From assembly GCA_019739215.1 (NCBI GenBank), contig JAHHDR010000005.1, positions 1-37,246 of the forward strand: a DNA stretch of 37,246 bases, written 5' to 3'. The notes under the pieces were generated by a model, which made no database searches, had not been told where the DNA came from, and saw only the letters and a list, made by a program, of their open reading frames with translations. Below are positions 9,347 to 17,632 of this stretch, piece after piece. Source of the stretch: Rhizobium sp. Lineage in GTDB: Bacteria; Pseudomonadota; Alphaproteobacteria; Rhizobiales; Rhizobiaceae. The position numbers and the translations under genes were made by a program. Positions within the stretch are counted from its first letter, which is position 1. Each line of letters starts with the position of its first letter.

Positions 9347-9622
9347 GCCCGTTCTCCGGCAACAATCGTCGCCCGCGTCCTCGACCGAATGGACGACATG
9401 CGTGACGGTGTCGCGCTCGACGACCAGCCAGCGGCGGCAGCCATACTGATGGTGCCAGAATTCCCTGTGCCGCCCCATCGGATTGTCGCGGATGAAGACA
9501 TAGTCCGTCCACACCTTCTCGGAAGCCTCGGGGTCCGGGCGGCGCGACGTCGCGTCACCCCGGATCGTGAACTCCTCCACGGGTCGTCTTCCACAATGCG
9601 GACAGGTGATCAGGCTTGCCAT
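9343..9622 (-). CDS. soxD: Sarcosine oxidase delta subunit (probable one-base insertion near its 3' end)
   Basis: This is the small zinc-binding delta subunit of sarcosine oxidase. It starts at 9622 (MASLITCPHCGRRPVEEF), eight bases after the soxB stop. Zinc ligands CPHC near residues 7-10 and the WHHQYGCRRW block near residue 58 are clear. As written, the frame does not stop but runs directly into soxA, 92 codons later and in phase. Removing one G from the GGG near 9378 would instead give a C-terminus ending TIVAGERA and a TGA at 9343-9345 overlapping the soxA ATG. That ATGA junction is what tightly packed sox operons would be expected to show. I favour the indel, but a natural soxD-soxA fusion cannot be excluded from one sequence. 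Confidence 0.85.
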
Positions 9623-9630
9623 CGGCGTCC

Positions 9631-10882
9631 TCAATGCAGGTTGGGTTGCGGGCCGTTCCCGGTCTCGTCGACCTGGAAGCCGCGTTCGAAACGGTCGAGC
9701 CGCATGGCGCGTGCGGCAGGATGGGGTTCGCCCTTCGCGATCAGGTGCGCGAAGCAGAAACCGGACGCCGGCGTCGCCTTGAACCCGCCATAGCACCAGC
9801 CTGCATTCAGGTAGAGGTTGCCCACCGGTGTCCTGTCGATGATCGGCGAGCCGTCCATGCTCATGTCCATCACCCCGCCCCAGGCGCGCAACACCTTGGA
9901 TCGCGACAGGCCGGGAAGCATCGACACGCCCTGCTCGAACACATGCTCGACCATGGCGAGCCCACCGCGCCGTGCGTAGGAATTGTATCCGTCGATATCG
10001 CCACCGAACACCAGCCCGCCCTTGTCCGACTGCGATATGTAGAAATGCCCCATGCCGAAGGTGATCACACTGTCGATGACCGGCTTCAGCCCCTCGCTGA
10101 CGAAGGCCTGCAATACATGGCTCTCGATCGGCAATCGAAGCCCGGCCATGGCCGCGACCCTGCGAGGAATGTCCAGCCGCGGCCAGTCCGAGCCGGTTGC
10201 AGCCGATGCCGCCGCGGGTCGTCTCCACCCCGGTCACTACGCCATTCTCGCGAATGATGCCGGTGACTTCGCAGTTCTGGATGATGTCGACGCCGCGCAT
10301 GTCGGCGCCGCGGGCATAGCCCCAGGCCACGGCATCATGCCGGGCGGTGCCGCCACGGCGCTGCAACAGCCCCCCGAGGATCGGAAAGCGCGCATGGCTG
10401 AAATTGAGATAGGGCGCATAACGGCGAACCCCGTCGCGATCGAGCAGTTCGGCATCGGCCCCTTCGAGCAGCATCGCATTGCCACGCCGGGCAAAGGCAT
10501 CGCGCTGGCCATCGGTGTGGCAGAGATTGAGCACGCCGCGCTGCGAGACCATCGCATTGTAGTTGAAGTCCTGCTCCAGTCCTTCCCACAGCTTCATCGA
10601 CATTTCGTAGAACGGCTCGTTGCCAGGCAGCAGGTAATTTGAGCGGATGATCGTGGTGTTGCGGCCGATATTGCCCGAACCGAGCCAGGACTTCTCAAGC
10701 ACCGCGACATTGGTGATGCCGAATTCCTTCGCCAGGTAGTAGGCTGTCGCAAGCCCATGGCCGCCACCGCCAACGATGACCGCGTCGTAATGCGGCTTCG
10801 GCTCGGGGTCGCGCCATTGCGGCTTCCAGCCCCGGTTGCCCCTGAGCGCCTCGCGAAAGATCGAAAATGCCGAATAGCGCAT
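9631..10882 (-). CDS. soxB: Sarcosine oxidase beta subunit (one-base insertion at about 10161)
   Basis: This is the flavin-bearing beta subunit, where sarcosine is oxidised. The start MRYSAFSIFREAL at 10882 leads to the FAD-binding motif VGGGGHG at residues 37-43. The block GRNTTIIRSNYLLPGNEPFY, typical of SoxB, follows. The frame shifts at about 10161: removing one base restores AAGHSSRVAAMAGLRLP. It then continues as YISQSDKGGLVFGGDIDG, WGGVMDMSMDGSPIID and GWCYGGFKATPASGF to a stop at 9631-9633. The repaired protein is 416 residues, the normal family length. Uncorrected, the shift joins the soxB N-terminus to soxD and soxA in one 1497-codon frame, which is an artefact. Confidence 0.93.
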
Positions 10883-11176
10883 GCTGGTCCCGCAATCTGA
10901 TATTGGACGCCAACCCGACCGGCAGCCGGGCCCCTGCGCCGGAAGGGCAGGTCAGCCGGAACTGACGTTCAACGCCTCGTGTAAGGCGAACAAATCGCGG
11001 CACCGGCACATCTGTCAAGTGCAGGCGCCTCCTCACGCAATGTTTCATGCCGAACAAGATTTCAAGCCGCCAAAACGCCGCAAATCCAGTCAAAGAGGTT
11101 GCCTTGCCGGGACAAAATCACTACACGCTCACCCCAAATTGATGCGCGAGCACTACCAGCGGAGCCTATCCCTATC
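10883..11176. other. Divergent intergenic region between soxB and cysD
   Basis: These 294 bases separate soxB (minus) from cysD (plus) and should hold both promoters. I see no coding region, no recognisable riboswitch and no convincing terminator hairpin. A GGAG at 11161-11164 is the only candidate ribosome binding site for cysD, 12 bases before its ATG. The sequence is somewhat richer in A and T from about 11035 onward. Confidence 0.4.
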
Positions 11177-12103
11177 ATGTCATTGACACATCTTCAGCGA
11201 CTCGAAGCTGAATCGATTCATATTTTCCGCGAGGTGGCGGCGACCTTCTCCAATCCGGTGATGCTCTACTCCATCGGCAAGGACTCCTCGGTCCTGCTGC
11301 ATCTGGCGCTGCAAGGCCTTCTATCCCCTCGCGCATCCCGCCCTTCCCGCTGCTCCTGCATGTCGACACGACCTGGAAGTTCCGCGAGATGATCGCACGT
11401 TCCGCGACCGACATGGCGGCCGAAGCTCGGCTTCGACCTCTTGGTCCACGCCAACCCCGAGGGGAGCGGCCCAGGGCATCGGCCCCTTCGACCCACGGGT
11501 CGGACGCGCTACACCGACATGTCATGAAGACGCTCGGCGCTGCGCCAGGCGCTCGGACAAGCTGGCAGGCTTCGACGCCGCCTTCGGCGGCGCCCGCCGC
11601 GACGAGGAGAAGTGCACGCGCCAAGGAGCGCATCTTCTCGCTTCCGCAACGCCCAGCATGCCTGGGATCCCGAAGAACCAGCGGCCGGAGCTCTGGCAGC
11701 ACCTACAACACCCGCCTCGCGCCAGGGCGAATCCATCCGCGTCTTCCCGCTGTCGAACTGGACCGAACTCGACATCTGGCAGTACATCATGAAGGAAGAC
11801 ATCCCGATCGTGCCGCTCTATTTCGCGGCCAAGCGCCCGGTCGTCGAGCGCGACGGCATGCTGATCATGGTCGATGACGACAGGATGCCGATCGGCCCCG
11901 AGGATGTGATCGAGCAGAAGCTCGTCCGCTTCCGCACGCTCGGCTGCTATCCGCTGACCGGCGCAATCGAATCCGACGCCGCCGACCTGCAGGACATCGT
12001 CCGTGAAATGCTGACGGCACGCACCTCCGAACGCCAGGGCCGCCTGATCGACAAGGACGAGGCCGGCTCGATGGAGAAGAAGAAGCGCGAGGGGTATTTC
12101 TGA
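11177..12103 (+). CDS. cysD: Sulfate adenylyltransferase subunit 2 (frameshift-rich middle)
   Basis: This is the catalytic ATP sulfurylase subunit, which makes adenosine 5'-phosphosulfate (APS) from sulfate and ATP with the CysN GTPase. It starts at 11177 ([20 protein letters not shown]), and the PP-loop motif [14 protein letters not shown] follows at about residues 32-45. From 11312 to about 11720 the frame changes repeatedly. The family sequence is still readable in pieces: [80 protein letters not shown]. The frame is intact again from [15 protein letters not shown] to KKKREGYF and TGA at 12101-12103. The stop shares a base with the cysNC ATG. Sequence error is the likely cause. Confidence 0.92.
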
Positions 12104-13995
12104 TGAATGTTTCTGTGCCCGCCGACGTCTCCGGCGACATGATCGAATACCTGCGCGAGCAGGAAAAGAAGTCCATGCTCCGCTTCCTGACCTGCGGTTC
12201 CGTCGACGATGGCAAGTCGACGCTGATCGGCCGGCTGCTCTATGACACCAAGCTGATCTTCGAGGACCAACTGGCGACGCTAGAGCGCGACAGCCTCAAG
12301 CACGGCACCGATGGCGAGAACATCGACTTCGCGCTGCTCGTCGACGGCCTAGAGGCCGAGCGCGAACAGGGCATCACCATCGACGTCGCCTATCGCTTCT
12401 TCGCCACCTCCAAGCGCAAGTTCATCGTCGCCGACACGCCCGGCCATGAGCAGTATACCCGCAACATGGCAACCGGCGCCTCCACCGCCGACGTCGCCGT
12501 CGTGCTGGTCGATTCCCGCCAGGGGATCCTGCGCCAGACGCGCCGCCATTCCTATATCGCCTCGCTGCTCGGCATCCGCCACATCGTGCTCGCGGTCAAC
12601 AAGATCGACCTGATGGATTATTCCCAGGACGTCTTCGACAAGATCGTCGCCGACTACATGGAATTCGCCAAGGACCTCGGCTTCGGCACAATCAAGCCGA
12701 TCCCGATGTCGGCCCGCTTCGGCGACAATGTCACCATGGCTTCGCCGAAAATGCCCTGGTACACCGGACCGAACCTGCTTGAGCATCTCGAGACCGTTCC
12801 GATCGAGAACGATTATGCCGGGAAGCCCTTCCGTTTCCCGGTGCAGTTCGTGGTCCGCCCGAACCTCGATTTCCGTGGCTTCGCGGGCCAGGTCGCATCC
12901 GGCTCGATCGCAACCGGCGACAAGATCACGGTGGCCAAGTCCGGCCAGCAGTCGACCGTCAAGGAGATCGTCGTCCACGAAGGCAGCCAGAAGACTGCCG
13001 GCGAAGGCGAAGCCGTCACGATCGTGCTCGCCGACCAGATCGACATCTCGCGTGGCGACATGCTGGTCGCGCCGGAAGCGCGTCCGCATGTGGCCGACCA
13101 GTTCCAGGCCCACGTCATCTGGTTCGACGCCCAGCCGATGATCCCCGGCCGCAGCTATATCCTGCGCACCGAGGTCGACAGCGTCAGCGCCACGATCACC
13201 ACGCTCAAGCACCAGGTCAACATCAACACCTTCGCGCATGAGGCGGCCAAGCACCTCAACATGAACGAAGTGGGCGAGTGCAACATCTCGACCCAGTCGC
13301 CGATCGCCTTCGACGCCTACAAGTCCAACCGCGTCACCGGCAATTTCGTGCTGATCGACCGCTTTACCAATGCCACTGTCGGCGCTGGCATGATCGACCA
13401 TCCGCTGCGCCGCGCCTCGAACGTGCATTGGCAGGCGATGGAGGTCAACAAGACCGCGCGCGCCGAACTCAAGCACCAGACGCCGATGGTGCTGTGGTTC
13501 ACGGGCTTTTCCGGCTCCGGCAAATCGACAATTGCCAACACGCTTGAAAAGCTGCTGCACGCCCAGGGTAAGCACACATTCATGCTCGACGGCGACAACA
13601 TCCGCCACGGCCTGAACCGCGACCTCGGCTTCGACAATGACGACCGCGTCGAGAACATCCGCCGCGTGTCGGAAGTCGCCAAGCTGATGACCGATGCGGG
13701 TCTTGTCGTGATCGTCTCCTTCATCTCGCCCTTCAGGGCCGAACGGCAAATGGCGCGCGACCTGTTCCCCGAGGGCGAGTTCGTCGAGGTTTTCGTCGAC
13801 ACGCCGCTGGAGGAATGCATCAAGCGCGACCCCAAGGGCCTTTACAAGAAGGCACAGGCCGGCGAGATCGCCAACTTCACCGGTATTTCCTCGGATTACG
13901 AGGCTCCGGAGAATCCGGAAGTGCACCTGCACACACTCGGCCACGATCCGGAAGCACTCGCCATCCAGATCGAAACCTATCTCAAGAAGCGGTGA
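12103..13995 (+). CDS. cysNC: Bifunctional sulfate adenylyltransferase subunit 1 / adenylylsulfate kinase
   Basis: This is a fused enzyme of 630 residues. The N-terminal CysN part is an EF-Tu-like GTPase that drives APS synthesis by CysD: P-loop GSVDDGKST (32-40), DTPGHEQY (111-118) and NKIDLMD (166-172). The C-terminal CysC part, from about residue 460, is APS kinase making PAPS. It has the P-loop GFSGSGKST (468-476), [17 protein letters not shown] (494-510) and the FISPFRAER block. The same architecture is known as NodQ or CysNC in rhizobia, where PAPS can feed sulfation of surface or signal molecules as well as cysteine synthesis. Its ATG overlaps the cysD stop by one base, and cysQ begins four bases after its own stop. 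Confidence 0.97.
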   Translation: MNVSVPADVSGDMIEYLREQEKKSMLRFLTCGSVDDGKSTLIGRLLYDTKLIFEDQLATLERDSLKHGTDGENIDFALLVDGLEAEREQGITIDVAYRFFATSKRKFIVADTPGHEQYTRNMATGASTADVAVVLVDSRQGILRQTRRHSYIASLLGIRHIVLAVNKIDLMDYSQDVFDKIVADYMEFAKDLGFGTIKPIPMSARFGDNVTMASPKMPWYTGPNLLEHLETVPIENDYAGKPFRFPVQFVVRPNLDFRGFAGQVASGSIATGDKITVAKSGQQSTVKEIVVHEGSQKTAGEGEAVTIVLADQIDISRGDMLVAPEARPHVADQFQAHVIWFDAQPMIPGRSYILRTEVDSVSATITTLKHQVNINTFAHEAAKHLNMNEVGECNISTQSPIAFDAYKSNRVTGNFVLIDRFTNATVGAGMIDHPLRRASNVHWQAMEVNKTARAELKHQTPMVLWFTGFSGSGKSTIANTLEKLLHAQGKHTFMLDGDNIRHGLNRDLGFDNDDRVENIRRVSEVAKLMTDAGLVVIVSFISPFRAERQMARDLFPEGEFVEVFVDTPLEECIKRDPKGLYKKAQAGEIANFTGISSDYEAPENPEVHLHTLGHDPEALAIQIETYLKKR

Positions 13996-13999
13996 TCCG

Positions 14000-14779
14000 A
14001 TGCTCGACGTCCTCGAAACGCTCGCGCTCGCCGCGGGCAAGGAAATCCTCGCCGTCTACAATGCCGGCCCGAACGTGACCATCAAGAACGACGCCTCGCC
14101 GGTGACCGAAGCCGACGAACGCGCCGAGGTGATCATCCTCGAAGGTCTTGCCAAGGCCTTCCCGGATATCCCGGTCGTTGCCGAAGAGTCGGTTGCCGCC
14201 GGCCGCGTGCCCGATGTCGAGGGCAGGTCCTTCTTTCTCGTCGACCCGCTCGACGGCACCAAGGAGTTCATCAACAAGCGCGACGACTTCACCGTCAATA
14301 TCGCACTGATCGAGGACGGCGTACCCGTCGCCGGCATCGTCTACGCACCCGCCAAGGGCGTGGCCTGGACCGGTGGCAACGGTCGCATCGAGAAGTTCCT
14401 TGTCGACCAGGATTTTGCCGTCACCTCGCGCACGGAAATAGGCTGCCGCACGCCGTCCGGCGACCTGACCGCCGTCGCCAGCCGCTCGCACAATTCGCCC
14501 GAGACCGAGGCCTTCCTCAAGGACAACGGCATCACCTCGACCAAGTCCGTCGGCTCCTCGCTGAAATTCTGCCTCGTCGCTGAAGGCGAAGCCGACGTCT
14601 ATCCGCGCTTCGGCCGCACGATGGAATGGGATACGGCAGCCGGCGATGCCGTGCTGCGCGCAGCGGGCGGCATGACCGTCGACCTTGACGGCAACCCGTT
14701 CCGCTACGGCAAGACCAAGCAGGCCCACGACGCGGATTTCGCCAACGGGCACTTTATCGCCTGGGGCAAGCGCGGCTGA
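14000..14779 (+). CDS. cysQ: 3'(2'),5'-bisphosphate nucleotidase CysQ
   Basis: This 259-residue inositol-monophosphatase-fold enzyme hydrolyses 3'-phosphoadenosine 5'-phosphate (PAP), the toxic by-product of PAPS use, and so fits directly after cysNC. The Mg-binding motifs are visible: EE at 62-63, DPLDGT at 82-87, and WDTAAGDAVL around residues 213-222. The lithium-sensitive phosphatase core GIVYAPAKGVAWTG is also clear. It begins four bases after the cysNC stop and ends just before a strong terminator, which closes the cysDNCQ operon. Confidence 0.95.
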   Translation: MLDVLETLALAAGKEILAVYNAGPNVTIKNDASPVTEADERAEVIILEGLAKAFPDIPVVAEESVAAGRVPDVEGRSFFLVDPLDGTKEFINKRDDFTVNIALIEDGVPVAGIVYAPAKGVAWTGGNGRIEKFLVDQDFAVTSRTEIGCRTPSGDLTAVASRSHNSPETEAFLKDNGITSTKSVGSSLKFCLVAEGEADVYPRFGRTMEWDTAAGDAVLRAAGGMTVDLDGNPFRYGKTKQAHDADFANGHFIAWGKRG

Positions 14780-14812
14780 GATATTCGTTTTGATAAACCT
14801 AAATTCGCCAGG

Positions 14813-14837
14813 CGCCGCAGGAAGACTTCCTGCGGCG
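14813..14837 (+). terminator. Rho-independent terminator of the cysDNCQ operon
   Basis: A perfect 11-bp stem (CGCCGCAGGAA pairing with TTCCTGCGGCG, three-base loop) begins 33 bases after the cysQ stop. It is followed by TTTTTCGTT, a textbook intrinsic terminator. Confidence 0.9.
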
Positions 14838-14890
14838 TTTTTCGTTATGCTCAGTTCCGCCGATCGTAGCTCCTTCCGAAGCGCGCATTT

Positions 14891-14930
14891 TAGTTGACTA
14901 GGAAACCATGGCGATGTAGTTTCCTAGTCA
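14891..14930 (+). promoter_or_regulatory. Perfect 14-bp inverted repeat, probable MarR operator
   Basis: GTTGACTAGGAAAC (14891-14904) and its exact reverse complement (14917-14930) flank a 12-base spacer. The right arm ends 14 bases before the MarR-type gene start. Each arm is itself a partial dyad (GTTnnCTAGnnAAC), the style of site bound by MarR dimers, so one dimer could bind per arm. Autoregulation of the downstream gene is the natural reading. It is inferred from position and symmetry only. Confidence 0.75.
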
Positions 14931-14944
14931 ACCAAGAGGCCGCC

Positions 14945-15403
14945 ATGATCAACAAGCCACTCTCCACCCTGGAAACCCATCTCGGCTATTGGCTGAGAAT
15001 GGTCTCCAACGCGGTCTCCCACAGCTTCGGCCGCAAGGTGGAGGCAGAGGGCGTCACAGTGGCGGAATGGGTGCTGTTGCGCATGCTCTACGATGTCGAT
15101 CGCAGCGCCCCTTCCCTGCTCGCCGACCATATGGGCATGACGCGCGGCGCCATTTCCAAGCTCGCCGAACGCCTGCTTGAGAAAGGCCTGATCGAGCGAG
15201 CGCCCAGCGCGGAGGACAAGCGTGCCCATACGCTCGCACTGACGTCAGGTGGTCGCGGACTGGTCCCGAGGCTCGCGGCCCTTGCCGACGCGAACGACCT
15301 AGCCTTCTTCGGCGGGCTGACAGCAGGGGAGCGGCAGCAACTCGAGCACCTGCTCCGAAAGATCGCCTCGGAGCGAAGTCTAATCGACATGCCGGTCGAC
15401 TGA
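14945..15403 (+). CDS. MarR-family transcriptional regulator
   Basis: This is a 152-residue winged-helix regulator. The start MINKPLSTLETHLGYW at 14945 is chosen because an upstream extension would read through the inverted repeat. The helix-turn-helix and wing are seen in LLADHMGMTRGAISKLAERL and IERAPSAEDKRAHTLALT (about residues 55-100), the MarR hallmark with the DKR wing. The ligand is unknown. It is followed 43 bases later by a DUF1398 gene on the same strand, which may share its control through the inverted repeat upstream. Confidence 0.9.
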   Translation: MINKPLSTLETHLGYWLRMVSNAVSHSFGRKVEAEGVTVAEWVLLRMLYDVDRSAPSLLADHMGMTRGAISKLAERLLEKGLIERAPSAEDKRAHTLALTSGGRGLVPRLAALADANDLAFFGGLTAGERQQLEHLLRKIASERSLIDMPVD

Positions 15404-15446
15404 CCGGATCACTCTCCAGCCCAGCATCATCAGGAAAGGAAGCGCC

Positions 15447-15848
15447 ATGGACGCGCAACGGATCGCTATTGCCCAGAATTGCCTGAACGCAGCCCACGCC
15501 GGCTCGATGTCATTTCCTGACATCGTCGGCAGCCTTATCAAGGCAGGCTTCGAGTCCTACGCCGTCGACTATCGCCGGAACACGACGACCTATGTCCTGC
15601 CCGACGGCGACAGCGTCACACTCGACAATCTGGCGCACGGCGCGCCCGTCGCTGCGGTTTTCGACGGATCGGGGATCGCGGCCCAGATCAAGTGGGCGCA
15701 GGCCAACCCGCCCGACTACACCTACGCCGCGTTCTGCGACAATGTGCGGACGCTCGGCTGCGCCGGCTACATCGTGTCCTTTCTCGGTCGCCGCGTGCTC
15801 TATTTCGGCCGCACGGCCGAGACCCACACCGAGCACTTTCCACAGTAG
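15447..15848 (+). CDS. DUF1398 (YbcV-like) family protein
   Basis: This is a 133-residue cytoplasmic protein with the DUF1398 pattern: AAHAGSMSFPDIVGSLIKAG near the N-terminus, YVLPDGDSVTL in the middle, and GCAGYIVSFLGRRVLYFGRT with a final ETHTEHFP. The family includes E. coli YbcV and has no established biochemical role. A strong ribosome binding site AGGAAAGGA (15432-15440) precedes the ATG. It lies 43 bases after the MarR-type gene and is probably cotranscribed and regulated by it. A terminator follows at 15870-15904. Confidence 0.85.
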   Translation: MDAQRIAIAQNCLNAAHAGSMSFPDIVGSLIKAGFESYAVDYRRNTTTYVLPDGDSVTLDNLAHGAPVAAVFDGSGIAAQIKWAQANPPDYTYAAFCDNVRTLGCAGYIVSFLGRRVLYFGRTAETHTEHFPQ

Positions 15849-15869
15849 GCTCGATAGACTTCAAAACGA

Positions 15870-15904
15870 AAAGACCGCCGGGAACAACGTTCCTGGCGGT
15901 CTTT
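15870..15904. terminator. Bidirectional terminator between DUF1398 gene and kpsS
   Basis: The stem AAAGACCGCCGGGAAC pairs with GTTCCTGGCGGTCTTT around an AAC loop, with a single G-T wobble, 21 bases after the DUF1398 stop. T-rich sequence follows on either strand, so it can serve the two convergent genes. Confidence 0.85.
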
Positions 15905-15924
15905 CAATGGTCTCAAAAAAGGTC

Positions 15925-17358
15925 TCACCCCTCGGCGATGCGCTTCTCGACCGTGAATACGCCTTCCAGCACATTGGAGGGCGCCTCAAGCGCCGCGCAT
16001 TGCGTCGCAAGTGCCTGTTCGATCTTCACTTTCAGGCTCTGCGCCGCCGCTTCCATGCCTTCCTTGGCATAGAAGTCGCCGCCCGCCAGGCACTGGTGGT
16101 GGATCCAGCTCAGATAGCGATGACGGTCCTTCTCCGGCGCCACGAAGGCTTCCGACCAGAAGCGGTCGAGATCGATGCCGCGCTCGACGCAGAATGCCAG
16201 ATCGGGATGCCGGTAGAGCGCCTGGCCCAGCACCGCGAGCGGCACGCCGTGATGGATAGCGGACAGGCCCGATGTCGAATTGATCGTAATCATGCCGGCG
16301 GAATGACGGGTCAGCAGACTGAGAGAGCCGCCGTCCAGCACATGCACCCGGTCCTTGACATCGTTGAGCGCCGAGACCTGGCGGATGAAGTGCCAGTCCC
16401 GCGTATGTCCGCGTTCCATCGGATGGATCTTGAACACAAGCTGGTGATCCGCAGGCGCATTGCGTGCGAAGGACACGATGGTCTTGAGGATCAATTTCTG
16501 GTTGTTCCACGCATTGGCGGCGCGACCGAGCTGCGTGTCGTCATGCACCTGCAGCGGTACGATGTAGAAGCGCTTGTCGTGGTGCTCAAGCAGGCGCTCG
16601 GAAATGTGGTAGTTGCGGCCGACATGGGCGAACTTACGATAGTAGTTCTTGACCCAGTAGAAGCCTTCGGAGAGTAGCGTGCGCTTCTGCTTGTGGAAGA
16701 GCTTGCGCTCGCCGGGAGTGGAAATGATTGCGCGGATGGTGAAGTACTGCAGTGCCGCCCAGGCCATGGCCGAAAACGAACCGGACGACGGTACGGATTT
16801 GGGGCCTTCGCGCCGCGGCGCGCTGAATTCGTCCGGCGGAAGCTGGCCCGCGATCGGCGAGCGCCAATTGTTGCCGCCCAGTTCCATCGTCACGAAGCCG
16901 GGACGGATGTAGCCTTCCTCAAGGCACATGACCGGAATGCCCATCTGTTCGGCGCATTCGATCGCCACGCGATGGACCAACCGTTCGGAACCGAACAGCA
17001 CGACGGCGTCGAAGCCGTTCTCGCGGATGATTTCGGAGAACCAGACCCGCCAGCTCTCGACATTGCCGACGAAGTCGAGCGTCTTGTCGCCGCGCGAGTA
17101 GAGACGGTCACCGGCATTGAAGCGCACGCGCCAGGCGTCGAAACCGTTGGCATTCAGATGATCCTGAGCACGACGGAAAAAGCTGCCGACCGGCCCCTGC
17201 AGCAGGACGACGCGCGGACAATCCTTGTTCGGAAAGGAGCGGCGTACGCGGCGCATGAAGGGAAAGCTGATCAGCCCTCCCCCTTGTCCCCGAGCGAGTC
17301 TGGCCTTCTTTCGAGCCTTCTCGTTCTGCCGGCCGTTTGAATTCAAGGATACGTTCAT
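15925..17358 (-). CDS. kpsS: Capsule polysaccharide biosynthesis protein, KpsS-like Kdo transferase
   Basis: This is a 477-residue member of the Capsule_synth family. KpsS-type enzymes add the first beta-Kdo to lysophosphatidylglycerol, starting the poly-Kdo linker of group 2 capsules at the cytoplasmic membrane. Visible blocks are RVVLLQGPVGSFFRRA (about 49-64), VLFGSERLVHR, CLEEGYIRPGFVTMELGG (145-162), LVFKIHPMERGHTRDW near residue 310 and GMITINSTSGLSAIHHGVP near residue 355. The first 45 residues are basic and not typical of the family, so Met35 (17256) is an alternative start. It lies 274 bases downstream of kpsC on the same strand, so it may have its own promoter. The specific acceptor is inferred from the family. 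Confidence 0.88.
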   Translation of the reverse strand: MNVSLNSNGRQNEKARKKARLARGQGGGLISFPFMRRVRRSFPNKDCPRVVLLQGPVGSFFRRAQDHLNANGFDAWRVRFNAGDRLYSRGDKTLDFVGNVESWRVWFSEIIRENGFDAVVLFGSERLVHRVAIECAEQMGIPVMCLEEGYIRPGFVTMELGGNNWRSPIAGQLPPDEFSAPRREGPKSVPSSGSFSAMAWAALQYFTIRAIISTPGERKLFHKQKRTLLSEGFYWVKNYYRKFAHVGRNYHISERLLEHHDKRFYIVPLQVHDDTQLGRAANAWNNQKLILKTIVSFARNAPADHQLVFKIHPMERGHTRDWHFIRQVSALNDVKDRVHVLDGGSLSLLTRHSAGMITINSTSGLSAIHHGVPLAVLGQALYRHPDLAFCVERGIDLDRFWSEAFVAPEKDRHRYLSWIHHQCLAGGDFYAKEGMEAAAQSLKVKIEQALATQCAALEAPSNVLEGVFTVEKRIAEG

Positions 17359-17553
17359 GTGTCGTTTGCTTCATTCATTAAGGTGACGGCTAACCACCCG
17401 GAACGCTCATTACACATATCGGTGTTCACAATTCAACTGTCCGGCATAAGCCACCCGGCAGGTGATGCACCCAAGCCACAGACGATGAGCCCCCTGGCCA
17501 GCGTCGATGACACACTCCCTCACCACGGTGTACAGAATGAGGCAATGCGGGAA

Positions 17554-17572
17554 TTGTCTAATATTCTGACAA
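17554..17572. promoter_or_regulatory. Imperfect dyad in the kpsC-kpsS gap
   Basis: TTGTC (17554-17558) and GACAA (17568-17572) are inverted around an AT-rich centre containing AATATT, about 200 bases upstream of kpsS. It could be an operator or part of a promoter for kpsS. The arms are only five bases long, so chance occurrence is possible. The rest of the 274-base gap (17359-17632) shows no gene. Confidence 0.25.
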
Positions 17573-17632
17573 CTATGGTTAATTCTGGCACAGCGCTTCC
17601 CGGATCCCCACGCCCGTGGGCTCTGCCTCTGC

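Noticed and set aside
6389..10882. A 1497-residue SoxB-SoxD-SoxA fusion
   Set aside because: The out-of-frame segment between 9630 and 10160 has no family similarity, while the other frame there encodes normal SoxB. It is a frameshift product.
12349..14040. 563-codon open frame antisense to cysNC
   Set aside because: cysNC is unambiguous on the other strand, and the antisense product shows no family features.
17607..17620. CCCACG / CGTGGG hairpin as the kpsC terminator
   Set aside because: The stem is six bases with a two-base loop and no T run follows on the minus strand.
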